Assembly: GCF_024704725.1 (NCBI RefSeq)
Contig: NZ_JALIQS010000002.1
Coordinates: 558,001 to 622,000, forward strand
Source: Shinella sp. CPCC 101442
GTDB lineage: Bacteria; Pseudomonadota; Alphaproteobacteria; Rhizobiales; Rhizobiaceae
Reading direction: 5' to 3'
DNA length: 64,000 nt
Part shown: positions 46,188 through 55,666 of the stretch, piece after piece
Layout of the letters: each line of letters starts with the position of its first letter
Position numbering within the stretch: the first letter of the stretch is position 1
Notes under the pieces: generated by a model
What the model saw: only the letters and a program-made list of their open reading frames with translations
Told to the model about the DNA's origin: nothing
Database searches by the model: none
Position numbers and translations under genes: made by a program

Positions 46188-46634
46188 TCAGGCGATTGCC
46201 ACCATGCCGGCGCGCAGCGTCGCCATGTCGACGGCGGAAAGCTGGCGATCGATCTTTTCGTGGGTTTCCTTCCAGATCGGAAAGGCATCCGTCAGCAGGC
46301 GCCGACCGTCCGGCGTCAGCCGCAGCAGCCGGCCGCGGCGGTCGCGCGGATCGGCTTCGACGCGCACGAGACCGCGGCGTTCGAGTGGCTTCAACGCGGC
46401 CGTCAGCGTCGTGCGATCCATGGCGAGCACGGCGGCGACCGGCCCCATCGGCGGCGGCTCGGGGCGGTTCAGCGCCATCAGCAGGGAGAACTGGCCGTTG
46501 GTCAGCGCGAGCGGGCGCAACGCATCGTCGAAACGGCGGGCGAGCGCGCGGGCCGCGCGCTGCGCATGCAGGCACAGGCAGTGGTCACGCACGAAAAGCG
46601 TCGTTTCGTAAGGAATCAGCACGTCGTTGGACAT
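46188..46634 (-). CDS. MarR family transcriptional regulator
   Basis: A 148-residue winged-helix regulator (ALTNGQFSLLMALNRPEPPP, AAVLAMDRTTLTAALKPLE, RRGLVRVEADPRDRRGRLL). ATG 46634 is preferred, with AAGGATC just upstream; ATG 46658 in the palindrome is an alternative. It contains two Cys in LFVRDHCLCLHAQRAARAL, which may sense redox state; this is inference. A 14-bp palindrome just upstream suggests self-repression, and it sits directly before the exonuclease-ligase pair, which it may control. Confidence 0.88.
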   Translation of the reverse strand: MSNDVLIPYETTLFVRDHCLCLHAQRAARALARRFDDALRPLALTNGQFSLLMALNRPEPPPMGPVAAVLAMDRTTLTAALKPLERRGLVRVEADPRDRRGRLLRLTPDGRRLLTDAFPIWKETHEKIDRQLSAVDMATLRAGMVAIA

Positions 46635-46643
46635 GATCCTTAC

Positions 46644-46657
46644 TGTTGATATCAACA
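46644..46657. promoter_or_regulatory. Perfect 14-bp palindrome before the MarR gene
   Basis: TGTTGATATCAACA, ten bases upstream of ATG 46634 and overlapping the alternative start. The TTGATATCAA core is typical of MarR operators. Confidence 0.7.
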
Positions 46658-46697
46658 TAACAATGTCAAGAGCGAAAAGCCTGCACGGCCTGCCTTG

Positions 46698-48998
46698 TCA
46701 GAGGTTCGGGATGCAGAGGATCGCCTGGAGGGCGCGGGCGTCGATGGGGCGGCTCAGATAAAAACCCTGGATCTCGTCGCAGCCCGCCTCGCGCAGAAAA
46801 TCGACCTGATCTTTGGTTTCCACACCCTCGGCGATGACGCGCAGCTGCAGCGTATGGGCAAGCGAGATGACGGCGCGGGCGATCGCCGCGTCGTCGCCAT
46901 CCTCGGGCAGGTCCTGCACGAAAGAGCGGTCGATCTTGAGGCGACCGACGGGGAAACGTTTCAGCGAAGCCAGGCTGGAATAGCCCGTGCCGAAATCATC
47001 GATCGCGAGATGCACACCGAGCTTTTCCAGCCGGTGCATGGTTTCCACCGCCTGCTGCACATCCTGCATGATCAGGCTTTCGGTAAGCTCCAGCTCGAGA
47101 TAGCGCGCCTCCAGCCCGCTTTCCTCCAGCGCCGCCGCCACGCGCTCCACCCAGTCCTTCTCCTGGAACTGGCGGGCCGAGACGTTGACGCTGACCACAA
47201 TGGGCGGCAGGCCGGAAATCTGCCAGGCCTTGTTCTGCCGGCAGGCCGCGCGCAGCGTCCAGTCTCCGATCGGGCCGATGAGGCCGGTTTCCTCGGCCAG
47301 CGGAATGAAATCGCCCGGGCCGACAAGACCACGTTCGGGATGGCGCCAGCGGATCAGCGCCTCGACGGCGAAGATGCGGCCGGTCGAAAGGTCCATCTGC
47401 GGCTGGTACTGCAAGAACAGTTCGCCCTGCGCCAGCGCGCGGCGCAGTTCCTCCTGCCGCTGCAGCTTTTCATGCGCCCGGTTGGCCAGCTCGGCGGTGA
47501 AGACCTGCATGGCATCACGGCCGATTTCCTTGGCGCGGTACATGGCGGCATCGGCGCGGGCGAGCAGTTCGGTGACGTTGCGGCCATGCTCCGGATAGGC
47601 GGCGACGCCCATCGAACAGGTGACCTGGAAGGAGCGCCCCTCGATCACCACGGGCTCGGCGATCGCCTCGCGCACGGCACGCAGCCGGTCTTCCACGCTT
47701 TCGCCGCGCCGCATGGCGCGACTGATGAGAATGACGAACTCGTCGCCGCCAAGGCGCACGATGCTGTCGCTGGCGCGCACGCAGCGCAGCATGCGGGTGG
47801 CGACGATCTTCAGGAGTTCGTCGCCGGCATGGTGGCCGAGGCTGTCGTTCACCAGTTTGAAATTGTCGAGGTCGATGAAGGCGAGCGTCATGGTGCCGCC
47901 GCGGTCGTCCGCCGCCTCGATGGCCGAGGCCACGCGCTCGTCGAGCATGCTGCGGTTCGGCAGGCCCGTCAGCGTGTCGTGATGCGCCATGAACTGAATG
48001 CTGTCTTCGGCCTCCTTGCGCTCGATGGCGATGCCGGCAATATGCGTCGCCATGCCGACGAGCTTCATGCATTCTGCGGACGGCTCACCGGGCGTGCGCG
48101 AATAGAGCGCGAAGGTGCCGAGCACCTTGCCCTGGTAGGAGCGGATCGGCGCGGACCAGCAGGCGCGGAAACCATAGGGCGCGACGAGCGCCTTGTAGCC
48201 CGCCCAAAGCGGGTCGGTTTCTATATCGGAGACGATGACCTGTTCTGCCCGCCACATGGCCGTGCCGCAGGAGCCCACGGCCGGGCCGATCTCGACGCCC
48301 TCGATCAGCCGGCAATAGGCGGGATCGAGGTTCGGCGCGGCGCCATTGATGATGTGCTTGCCATCCGGCGCCAGCATCAGGATCGAGCCGGTGACATCGG
48401 CCACATGCGCTTCGATCAGCAGGATGAGCGAGGAGAAGACATCGACGAGCGGCGAACCGAGGGCGATCATCTTCAGAAGATGCGCCTGGCCGACATGCAG
48501 GCTTTCGGAGCGCTTGCGCTCGGTGATGTCGCGGGCGATGCCGACGATGCCGATCACCTCGCCGCCATGGTCGCGCACCGGCAGCTTGGAGGTGAGCAGC
48601 CATTTGAGCTTGCCATTGGAATCGCGGATCAGCTCCTCCATGTCGAGCATCGGCCGGCCGGTGCGGATGATCTCCTGCTCGGTCTCGAAGAACCCGCGGG
48701 CGACATGGTCGGGGTGGATGTCGAAATCGGAAAAACCTTCGAGGCTCTCCAGCCCCTCGCGCCAGTTGTCGTTCACGATGGCGCGGTTGGCGACGACGAA
48801 CCGGCTGTTGCGGTCCTTGAAATAGAGGTAGTCCGGCACCTCGTCGATCATGGCCTCCAGCCACATCGTGCGCTCGTTCTGCGCGGAGGCGAGCGGAAAA
48901 AGCCGCGCCGCCTCCGTGATGAGGCGCTGACTGGCGGACATCAGGCGCGCGGTCGCGTCGGCGTCTTCATTGCCAAGGTGGGACAGTTTCGTCGACAT
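46698..48998 (-). CDS. Diguanylate cyclase/phosphodiesterase with PAS and GAF sensors
   Basis: A 766-residue cytoplasmic c-di-GMP enzyme. Domains in order: N-terminal PAS (about 40-165, WLEAMIDEVPDYLYFKDRNS), GAF (about 180-330, VGSCGTAMWRAEQVIVSDIE), GGDEF (about 350-510) and EAL (about 520-760). The cyclase site reads RLGGDEF with an RxxD inhibitory site (RASD) five residues before it; the EAL domain has AVEALIRWRHPE, DDFGTGYSS and EGVET intact. Both activities are thus possible. ATG 48998 is chosen over an upstream start because the first 22 residues would be unlike the family. Monocistronic. Confidence 0.92.
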   Translation of the reverse strand: MSTKLSHLGNEDADATARLMSASQRLITEAARLFPLASAQNERTMWLEAMIDEVPDYLYFKDRNSRFVVANRAIVNDNWREGLESLEGFSDFDIHPDHVARGFFETEQEIIRTGRPMLDMEELIRDSNGKLKWLLTSKLPVRDHGGEVIGIVGIARDITERKRSESLHVGQAHLLKMIALGSPLVDVFSSLILLIEAHVADVTGSILMLAPDGKHIINGAAPNLDPAYCRLIEGVEIGPAVGSCGTAMWRAEQVIVSDIETDPLWAGYKALVAPYGFRACWSAPIRSYQGKVLGTFALYSRTPGEPSAECMKLVGMATHIAGIAIERKEAEDSIQFMAHHDTLTGLPNRSMLDERVASAIEAADDRGGTMTLAFIDLDNFKLVNDSLGHHAGDELLKIVATRMLRCVRASDSIVRLGGDEFVILISRAMRRGESVEDRLRAVREAIAEPVVIEGRSFQVTCSMGVAAYPEHGRNVTELLARADAAMYRAKEIGRDAMQVFTAELANRAHEKLQRQEELRRALAQGELFLQYQPQMDLSTGRIFAVEALIRWRHPERGLVGPGDFIPLAEETGLIGPIGDWTLRAACRQNKAWQISGLPPIVVSVNVSARQFQEKDWVERVAAALEESGLEARYLELELTESLIMQDVQQAVETMHRLEKLGVHLAIDDFGTGYSSLASLKRFPVGRLKIDRSFVQDLPEDGDDAAIARAVISLAHTLQLRVIAEGVETKDQVDFLREAGCDEIQGFYLSRPIDARALQAILCIPNL

Positions 48999-49234
48999 GA
49001 ATCCCTGCAAAGCCCAAACGCGAGGAAGAACGCAGCCTGCCGCCGCCTCTTCCCGGACAGCCAACGCTACACCTAGAGTCGTTATCCAAACCTAAAGGAA
49101 ACCCGCGAAATGCCGCCAATCCGGCCTTTCTCGGTACGTTTTCGACAACCTCGGCGAGCAACATCCGATTTGTTCCGTTTCGACACAGAACCACTTGGCA
49201 CGGTTCCTGCTCTGCTTTCCGGCAAGGAGCTTCC

Positions 49235-50608
49235 ATGGTTACCAGACGGTTATTTCTTTCAGGTCTCGGTCTTGGCGCAGCAGCCGGTCTCGCAACCCCG
49301 GCGGCGGCCGGCGGTACGCACCTGCCGATCGTCGACGTCGATCTGCGCGGCAGCATCGATGCGTCGGCGCACGGCATCCGCCCCGGCGCGGACGACCGCA
49401 AGAGCAAGGTCTTCGAAAAGCTGCTGAAGGAAGCCGCCGCCAAGAACATGCCGGTCTTCCTGCCGCCCGGCGACTATGCGATTTCCAACATCATGCTGCC
49501 CGACAATACGCGGCTGACAGGCGTTGCGGGCGCCACGCGCATCATCTATGGCGGCGGCGGCCATCTCTTTGCCGCCGATGGCGTCGGCCGGATCGAGCTT
49601 GCCGATCTCGTCATCGACGGCGCGAACCGCTGGCTCGGCGATACGGTCGAAGGCCTCGTGCATCTCAGCAACGTCGCCAATGTCGTGATCGAGAACTGCG
49701 AGATCCAGGGCTCCTCGAAGACCGCCGTCAGCCTGGAGCGCTCCGGCGGGCGCATCGAGCGCAACCGGCTTTCGGGCGCGGCGGACTATGCGCTCTACGC
49801 CGTCGAGAGCCACGACTTGTCGGTCACCGGCAACCAGGTCTTCGACTGCGGCAATGGCGGCATCCTTGTCCACCGCTGGCAGAAGGGCCGCGACGGCTCG
49901 ATCATCTCCGGCAACCGCATCTCCCGCATCTCCGCCACGCGCGGCGGCACCGGCGAATATGGCAACGGCATCAACATCTTTCGCGCCGACGGCGTGATGG
50001 TGACGAACAATCATGTCTCCGGCTCGGCCTTTTCGGCCATCCGCGCCAATGCCGGCTCTAACATCCAGATTTCGGGCAATACCTGCCTCGATAGCGGCGA
50101 GACGGCGATCTATTCGGAATTTGGCTTCGAGGGCGCCATCGTCAACGGCAACCTCGTCGACGGTGCGGCGAACGGCATCCTGATCGTCAATTTCAACGAG
50201 GGCGGCAGGCTTGCCACCGTCACCGGAAACGTCGTGCGCAACCTCAGGCTCGACGGACCCTATGTCCACGACGGCGCGGGCTTCGGCTTCGGCATCGCGG
50301 TGGAGGCCGATACGGTCGTTTCCGGCAACACGGTGGAAAACGCGCCGAAATGGGGCCTGATGCTCGGCTGGGGGCCCTATATGCGGGGCCTCGTCGTCTC
50401 CGGCAATCTCGTGCGCCAGAGCCCGGTCGGCTGCGCCGTCACTGTCGTCGAGGAGGCGGGCTCCGCGCTCATCTCCGGCAACATCTTCGAGGACACGCCC
50501 AATGGCGCGATCGCGGGCTATCGCTGGAACGAGCGCACCACCGGCGACCTCGCCAGCGAACCGTCCGGCTACGCGCATCTGACGATCGAACGGAACCGGA
50601 CGGGCTGA
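49235..50608 (+). CDS. Tat-exported right-handed beta-helix repeat protein (TIGR03808 type)
   Basis: A 457-residue secreted protein. The N-terminus MVTRRLFLSGLGLGAAAGLA is a twin-arginine signal with TRRLFL. The rest shows parallel beta-helix repeats of about 22 residues with NxVxG-like turns (for example FDCGNGGILVHR, NVVRNLRLDGPYV). The family is rhizobial and uncharacterised; its fold suggests binding or cleaving polysaccharide, but no catalytic residues are clear. GGAGCTTCC precedes ATG 49235. Confidence 0.9.
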   Translation: MVTRRLFLSGLGLGAAAGLATPAAAGGTHLPIVDVDLRGSIDASAHGIRPGADDRKSKVFEKLLKEAAAKNMPVFLPPGDYAISNIMLPDNTRLTGVAGATRIIYGGGGHLFAADGVGRIELADLVIDGANRWLGDTVEGLVHLSNVANVVIENCEIQGSSKTAVSLERSGGRIERNRLSGAADYALYAVESHDLSVTGNQVFDCGNGGILVHRWQKGRDGSIISGNRISRISATRGGTGEYGNGINIFRADGVMVTNNHVSGSAFSAIRANAGSNIQISGNTCLDSGETAIYSEFGFEGAIVNGNLVDGAANGILIVNFNEGGRLATVTGNVVRNLRLDGPYVHDGAGFGFGIAVEADTVVSGNTVENAPKWGLMLGWGPYMRGLVVSGNLVRQSPVGCAVTVVEEAGSALISGNIFEDTPNGAIAGYRWNERTTGDLASEPSGYAHLTIERNRTG

Positions 50609-50706
50609 GCGCCCGTCCCCCGATGCGTCTCTTCTTCTTGCCCGAACGGAGAGACGCCATGGTGGATGAGGGGGCGGTATCCAGGCTGCCCCCTCATCCG
50701 CTTTCT

Positions 50707-51207
50707 TCAGCCACCGTGGCCTTCATGGTTGGCCGCGCCCTCACCGCCCCCGGCATTGCCCGGCTTGGCGGCTTCGATCTTGAAATTGACGTCCACGGCG
50801 CCAGCCTTCTCGAAGTTGAGCGTCGCCTTGAAGCTGTCGCCTTCCTTGAAGGGATGCTTGATCTTCATGAACATGACATGCAGCCCGCCGGACTTCAGTT
50901 CGACCTTGGCGCCGGCCGGGATTTCCACACCGTCCGGCAGCTGGCGCATCTTCATCACGTCGTTCTCGATGGCCATCTCATGGATCTGCACGTCGTCCGA
51001 CACATCCGGCGCGGTGATCGAGACGAGCCGGTCGGGGTCCGTGCCCTTGTTGGTGATGGTCATGAAACCGCCGCCGACAGGCTGGCCGGGCAGCGTCGCC
51101 TTCGAGGCCGGGTGGTGGATTTCGAGATTGCCCGTCGTGAAGTCATGGGCGAGAACCGCCGAGGCCGAGAGTGCCAGCGCGGCGAAGGTTGCAAGGATGC
51201 GTTTCAT
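50707..51207 (-). CDS. Periplasmic copper chaperone PCu(A)C
   Basis: A 166-residue protein with a signal peptide (ILATFAALALSASAVLA) and the Cu(I) site His/Met pattern: H in IHEMAIENDVMKMRQLPDGV and GLHVMFMKIKHP later. It delivers copper to cytochrome oxidase or takes part in copper handling. The C-terminal GNAGGGEGAANHEGHGG is Gly/His-rich and may bind metal too. It lies 25 bp after the PepSY gene in the same direction. Confidence 0.92.
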   Translation of the reverse strand: MKRILATFAALALSASAVLAHDFTTGNLEIHHPASKATLPGQPVGGGFMTITNKGTDPDRLVSITAPDVSDDVQIHEMAIENDVMKMRQLPDGVEIPAGAKVELKSGGLHVMFMKIKHPFKEGDSFKATLNFEKAGAVDVNFKIEAAKPGNAGGGEGAANHEGHGG

Positions 51208-51232
51208 GGAAATGTCCTTTCGGTGTGCGGGA

Positions 51233-52621
51233 TCAGGAGAAGATGCGCCGCAGCGGCGGCACGGAGCGGATGACGATCTGGTCGAAGAGGATCATGGCGA
51301 CAATCGTGATGCCCGTCAGCGGGAACAGCACGCCAAAGACGCCGGCAATCGCCCACAGGCCGAGATAGATGCGCTTTTCACGCGGCGCCGGCGGCACGCC
51401 GATGCGGCCGGCGGGGCGGCGCTTCCACCACATGACGACCGCCGACACGCTCATCGCGATGACGATGAAACAGGTGGAGAGCATGAGGAGCTGGTTGAAC
51501 AGGCCCCATTCCTGCCCCTTGTGCAGATTGATGCTCCATTCGATGGCTTTGCCCGTCGCCGGATAGTCACCGAAGGCGATATCGACGAGGCGTTCGCCGG
51601 AATATTGATCGATATGGATGGTGCGCTCGTATTGCAGATCGGCAGGGTAGATCGCGGCGGTATAGACGCCGGTCTCGCCTGACGGCGGCGACATCTCGTA
51701 GCCCGGCAGCATGCCGGCGGCATCGGCGATCGTCACCGCATTGTCGAGGCCGATCGACGGCAGCGCCGTCTGGCCGCCGGCGGGCAGGCTCGATTCAGGC
51801 ACCGGGGCATTTTCCATCAGCCAGGAGGCCTTGGGCTGCACGTCGGTGGTGATCAGCATGGAATGGGGAACATTGTCCCAGAGCTGCACCGGATACCCCA
51901 TGCCGTTGGCGGTCAGGGTGGCATTGACCTTCGAACCCCAGAAACCCGACCAGAGCAGGCCGCTGAAGGCAAGAAACAGGATGACGACGCTGGCGAAGAT
52001 GCCGGTGACGGCATGCAGGTCGCGCCAGAAGACGCGCTTTTTCGGCGTGCCGCGCACGCTGAGAACACCGCCCGTCTGGTTGCGCGGCCACCAGAGATAG
52101 ATGCCCGTCAGGGTGAGCACGATGGCAAAGCCCGCGACCACCTCGATGATGCGCTCCCACGAGGTGCCGAAGTAATCGAGGCTGTGCAGGTCCTCCACCA
52201 CCTGGTTGAACTCTTCCGTCGCGCCCACCGTGTCGAGCACGGCGCCATTGTAGGGATCGACGAAAACCAGCTGGCGGCCGGCGTCGGTCGACAGCGTCAC
52301 GCGGGCGGAGCGATCGGCACCGGCCGGGGTACGGTAGGACGCGAGGGCGCCGCCGGGCACGGCCCCGATCGCCGTTTCGACGATCTTCGACGGCGGCAGC
52401 GCCGCATCGCCGACAGCGACATAGTTGCGGTAGCGGAAAAGGCTGGCGTCGATCTCGTCGTTGAAGAGGTAGAGCCCGCCGGTGATGGCGAGGCTGATCA
52501 TGAAGGGCACGGCGAGAAGGCCGGCGAAGAAGTGCCAGCGCCAGATCGCGCGGTAGAGGCGCTGCGAAAGCGCGGAGGGTTCGGCAGCGGCGGCGGCCGG
52601 CGCATCGGAGATTACGGACAT
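51233..52621 (-). CDS. PepSY-associated membrane protein (reductase/iron-copper transport linked)
   Basis: A 462-residue protein with four to six membrane helices and two PepSY-like periplasmic regions (YLFNDEIDASLFRYRNYVAV, then RVTLSTDAGRQLVFVDPYNG). The W/H-rich helices include WRWHFFAGLLAVPFMISLAI and RDLHAVTGIFASVVILFLAF, with heme-type His pairs. Such proteins reduce siderophores or act in metal homeostasis; here the neighbours point to copper. ATG 52621 is used. The 65-bp gap to the DUF2946 gene suggests separate or loosely coupled translation. Confidence 0.85.
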   Translation of the reverse strand: MSVISDAPAAAAAEPSALSQRLYRAIWRWHFFAGLLAVPFMISLAITGGLYLFNDEIDASLFRYRNYVAVGDAALPPSKIVETAIGAVPGGALASYRTPAGADRSARVTLSTDAGRQLVFVDPYNGAVLDTVGATEEFNQVVEDLHSLDYFGTSWERIIEVVAGFAIVLTLTGIYLWWPRNQTGGVLSVRGTPKKRVFWRDLHAVTGIFASVVILFLAFSGLLWSGFWGSKVNATLTANGMGYPVQLWDNVPHSMLITTDVQPKASWLMENAPVPESSLPAGGQTALPSIGLDNAVTIADAAGMLPGYEMSPPSGETGVYTAAIYPADLQYERTIHIDQYSGERLVDIAFGDYPATGKAIEWSINLHKGQEWGLFNQLLMLSTCFIVIAMSVSAVVMWWKRRPAGRIGVPPAPREKRIYLGLWAIAGVFGVLFPLTGITIVAMILFDQIVIRSVPPLRRIFS

Positions 52622-52686
52622 GAAAACGGTCCTGTCAGACTGGATTTCGGACGCGCGACGGTTTTTCGCCGCGCAGACTGCAAAAA

Positions 52687-53070
52687 TCAGACGGACAGGA
52701 AGGGAGGCGCGCGCGGCGGCGCGCCGGGCCGATCGCGTTTGGAACGAAGCGCCTCTTCGACGAGCGGCAGCGCCGCGATACGGCGGAAGGTGAGAACCGT
52801 CACCGCGAACGTGGCAGGCTCCGGCGTCAGCATGGCGCCGCCGATGCGGCAGGCGTCGCACTTGCCGGGCACGGCCTGCTTCGTCTTGCCATCGACCATG
52901 TCGTTCAGGCAGAGATCGGCAATGGAACCGTCCGGCAGGACATATTGCGCCATCTCGAGCCCGGCCGGCATCGCGGCCATGGCGGGGCGATGGGCGAAAC
53001 CGACAAACAGCAGGGCGACCGCGCAAAGCATGCGCAGGCAAAGCCCCCAATGTGTCATCCCTCGGTTCAT
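52687..53070 (-). CDS. DUF2946-like small copper-associated protein
   Basis: A roughly 127-residue protein with a signal peptide or helix (GLCLRMLCAVALLFVGFAHR). The segment GKCDACRIGGAMLTPEP with two Cys three residues apart is a likely metal site. GGGATACGGG precedes ATG 53070; earlier in-frame ATGs at 53160-53163 would add about 31 charged residues. First gene of the copper cluster (this, PepSY, PCuAC). Confidence 0.7.
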   Translation of the reverse strand: MNRGMTHWGLCLRMLCAVALLFVGFAHRPAMAAMPAGLEMAQYVLPDGSIADLCLNDMVDGKTKQAVPGKCDACRIGGAMLTPEPATFAVTVLTFRRIAALPLVEEALRSKRDRPGAPPRAPPFLSV

Positions 53071-53328
53071 CCCGTATCCCCGTGCGCGAAATCGCGAACC
53101 CTTTCGCCCATAGCCCCATGCCGGCGAGAGGTCAATGCGGCAAAGGTGGCCTTCCGCCATCACGACAATTCATCGATCGATCAGGCGATCGGCCTACCGC
53201 GCGACCAGCCGGCCTCCTATTGTGCCTGATGGTTGCGTGCGCTTCGTCCTTTCTAGGGCTGAAGGCTCCGCGTCACATTGTTCTATCGCAAGCCCGGCGG
53301 GAAAACCCCGCCTGCCCCTGGAGGATCC

Positions 53329-53988
53329 ATGCTCAGCATCTACGGCGTCTACCGCTCGCGCGCCTCACGCAACTACTGGCTCGCCGGTGAACTCGGCCTG
53401 CCCTTCGTGTCCGTGCCGGTCGTCCAGGCGCGCCGGGTCGACGATCCCCAGGCGGCCGATGCGCCGCTCAACACGCAGTCGCCGGATTTCCTCGCCGTCA
53501 ACCCGACCGGCCTCATTCCCTGCATCGACGACGGCGGCTTCGTGATGACCGAGTCGCTGGCGATCAACCTCTACCTTGCCCGCAAACACGGCGGCCCGCT
53601 CTCCGGCCAGACGGTGACGGAAGAGGCGGAGATGCTGCAATGGACGATGTGGGCGGCGACCGAGGTGGAGCCGCATGCGGTGAAAATCATCCTGACGCTG
53701 GATACCAATGCGGCCGAAAGCGAAGCCGGGCGCCTTGTCATCCGTGGCGCGGCCAAGGCGCTGAAGAAATGCTTCCAGCGGCTGGATGAGCATCTCGCCG
53801 CAACCGGCCATGTCGTGGGCGACAGGTTCACGGTGGCCGACCTCAATGTCGCGGAGGTCTTCCGCTATGCGATGAGCCAGCCGCAGCTTTTCGACGGCGC
53901 GCCCAACGTCAAGGCATGGCTGGAACGCTGCCAGTCCCGCGCCGCCTTCAAAGCGATGATGGAGACGCGTTCGAAAGAGCTGGAATGA
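53329..53988 (+). CDS. Glutathione S-transferase family protein
   Basis: A 219-residue GST with thioredoxin-like N-terminal domain ([20 protein letters not shown], then [20 protein letters not shown]) and a helical C-terminal domain. The Tyr/Ser near residue 5-9 (YGVYRSRAS) likely plays the glutathione-activating role. GGAGGATCC precedes ATG 53329. Its 3' end overlaps the convergent LysR gene by 41 bp. Confidence 0.88.
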   Translation: MLSIYGVYRSRASRNYWLAGELGLPFVSVPVVQARRVDDPQAADAPLNTQSPDFLAVNPTGLIPCIDDGGFVMTESLAINLYLARKHGGPLSGQTVTEEAEMLQWTMWAATEVEPHAVKIILTLDTNAAESEAGRLVIRGAAKALKKCFQRLDEHLAATGHVVGDRFTVADLNVAEVFRYAMSQPQLFDGAPNVKAWLERCQSRAAFKAMMETRSKELE

Positions 53989-54889
53989 TCGCGCCGGCAA
54001 AACCGTCCTCGTCCTCGGCGAGGGCGGCCCGCAGCCACCGCTTGAACAGCGAGACTTTTCGAGGCTCGGGAACACCGGGCGCCGTCACGAAATAATAGCC
54101 GTTTCCTGTCTGCACCCTTATGGGGAACGGCGCGACAAGCCGCCCTTCCTTCAGCGCCCAGGAGGCCAGCACCGGCCAGGCGAGCAGCACCCCCTGCCCC
54201 GCCAGGGCAGCATCGAGGCAGAGCGACGCGTCGGAGAAGACGTGGCGTGCCTTCGGCGCTGCGATGTCGAGACCGGCGGCCTTCAGCCAGAGCTCCCAGG
54301 TGAAGGCATCGTTGCCATCGATGACGGCCGGTTGCGTGGCAAGGTCCTCGGGCGTCTTTATCCGTTCCGCCAGCGCCGGCGCGCAGACGGGGAACATGAT
54401 CTGCGGGATCAGAAATTCCGCCGTCACATCCGGCCAGCTGCCCGGCCCGACGCGGATGCCGAGATCGACATCCGAGCGGGCGAGATCTACCAGCGTCGTC
54501 GTCGCCTCGATGCGCAGGCTTATATCGGGGTGGGCCTGCGCGAAGCGGTCGATGCGATGGATGAGCCAGCGCGAGGCGAAGATCGGCGCGACCGAGATCG
54601 TCAGGATAGCATCGTCGCGGCGCTGCGTTGTCGCGACGGCCTCGGAAATCTGCCCGAAACCCGCCGAAAGGCGCGCGAGGAAGGGCACACCGAACGCCGT
54701 ATGCTGAAGGCCGCGATTGGTCCGGTCGAAGATCGCCCGACCCAATTGCTGCTCGGCGCGAATGACCTGCTGGCTGACGGCACCGATGGTGACGCCCAGT
54801 TCCTCGGCCGCCGCCTGCAACGAGCCGAGCCGCCCCACCGCCTCCAGCGCACGAAGGCCGTTCAGATGCACGAGGCTGAGGTTCCGCAT
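53948..54889 (-). CDS. LysR family regulator (GcvA-like)
   Basis: A 313-residue regulator. The winged helix is [20 protein letters not shown] then [20 protein letters not shown], and the effector domain follows at about residue 90 ([20 protein letters not shown]). GcvA-type sequence features (GAVSQQV) are present. The gene overlaps the convergent GST end by 41 bp, which may interfere with transcription of either; its own promoter faces the small DUF1127-like gene. Confidence 0.92.
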   Translation of the reverse strand: MRNLSLVHLNGLRALEAVGRLGSLQAAAEELGVTIGAVSQQVIRAEQQLGRAIFDRTNRGLQHTAFGVPFLARLSAGFGQISEAVATTQRRDDAILTISVAPIFASRWLIHRIDRFAQAHPDISLRIEATTTLVDLARSDVDLGIRVGPGSWPDVTAEFLIPQIMFPVCAPALAERIKTPEDLATQPAVIDGNDAFTWELWLKAAGLDIAAPKARHVFSDASLCLDAALAGQGVLLAWPVLASWALKEGRLVAPFPIRVQTGNGYYFVTAPGVPEPRKVSLFKRWLRAALAEDEDGFAGAIIPALSNASPSSL

Positions 54890-54904
54890 ATAGTTTTTCT
54901 ATAT
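54888..54904. promoter_or_regulatory. LysR-type inverted repeat at the regulator start
   Basis: ATATAG-TTTTT-CTATAT, an exact 6-bp inverted repeat with 5-bp spacer, starts within the LysR start codon. It fits autoregulation. Confidence 0.5.
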
Positions 54905-54992
54905 CCCTGTCATGAAGTGCTCGATTGCGCAAAAGGCCTTTCGGCGCGACTATCAGGCATCGTCAATGGTAGCAAACCGCAAGGAGAAGGCA

Positions 54993-55184
54993 ATGTTCAA
55001 GATTTTCTCCACGATCAAGCAGGCGTTGCAGGCCGAGGTCGAGCCTGCGAATGCCCCTGTCTGGATGCGCGACCCGCTGGCCCATCCCGCGATCGAGGCG
55101 ATGGATGCACGTGCACTCGGCGACCTGCCCTTCGGCCTTTTCCGGACACAGTCCCGCGCCAGCGAAACGGCTTGCCGCAACTGA
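54993..55184 (+). CDS. Small DUF1127-like protein
   Basis: A 63-residue protein; the C-terminal part HPAIEAMDARALGDLPFGLF resembles DUF1127 domains, small alphaproteobacterial proteins linked to phosphate and RNA regulation. ATG 54993 is behind AAGGAGAAGG. Divergent from the LysR gene. Confidence is limited by size. Confidence 0.55.
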   Translation: MFKIFSTIKQALQAEVEPANAPVWMRDPLAHPAIEAMDARALGDLPFGLFRTQSRASETACRN

Positions 55185-55240
55185 TCCTCCCCCTCGCGGT
55201 CCTCCCCGCTCCGGTGTAACCTGGGCGGGGAGGATTTCGC

Positions 55241-55579
55241 ATGTCCGATGATCCGCTTCTGGCGCGGCTCCAACGCCTTGCCCAAGACCTGCCCGGCGTC
55301 GAGACCGGAACGTCCTACGGCACGCCTGCGCTGAAGGTGGCGGGCAAGCTCTTCATGCGGATCAAGGATGCCGATACGCTGGTGCTGATGGTTCCGCTCG
55401 ACGACAAGGAACGCCTCATCGAAATGGCGCCCGAACTCTACTACGAGACCGATCACTATCGCGGCTGGCCCGCACTCCTGGTCCGCGCCGCCCTTGTCGA
55501 CGACACGGAACTCCTGCACCGCCTCACCGAATCCTGGCGCTTCAAGGCTTCGGCGAAACTGCGCAAGCAGCGCGACTGA
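55241..55579 (+). CDS. MmcQ/YjbR family DNA-binding protein
   Basis: A 112-residue YjbR-like protein (RLQRLAQDLPGVETGTSYGT, FMRIKDADTLVLMVPLDDKE, ELYYETDHYRGWPALLVRAA). The fold suggests a DNA-binding role but no function is established. GGAGGATTTCGC precedes ATG 55241. Single gene. Confidence 0.88.
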   Translation: MSDDPLLARLQRLAQDLPGVETGTSYGTPALKVAGKLFMRIKDADTLVLMVPLDDKERLIEMAPELYYETDHYRGWPALLVRAALVDDTELLHRLTESWRFKASAKLRKQRD

Positions 55580-55632
55580 CCTCCCGCCTCACCCGCTTGA
55601 CAGGCCGTGTGAATGAAGGTTAGACCAACTCA

Positions 55633-55650
55633 GTAACGTAATAACATTAC
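55633..55650 (+). promoter_or_regulatory. Zur-like operator before the DUF4198 gene
   Basis: GTAACGTAATAACATTAC. The core AACGTAATAACATT matches the palindromic zinc-uptake-regulator pattern AATGTTATAACATT at 12 of 14 positions. It lies 16 bp before the ATG at 55667. Confidence 0.45.
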
Positions 55651-55666
55651 CAATCTGGAGACCAGA

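Noticed and set aside
46695-49076. A 793-codon open frame antisense to the GGDEF/EAL gene
   Set aside because: Shadow frame of a well-supported multidomain protein on the opposite strand.
53156-53200. Clustered GATC-like repeats (CATCGATCGATCAGGCGATC)
   Set aside because: Too short and irregular to be an iteron array or origin; no replication gene is near.
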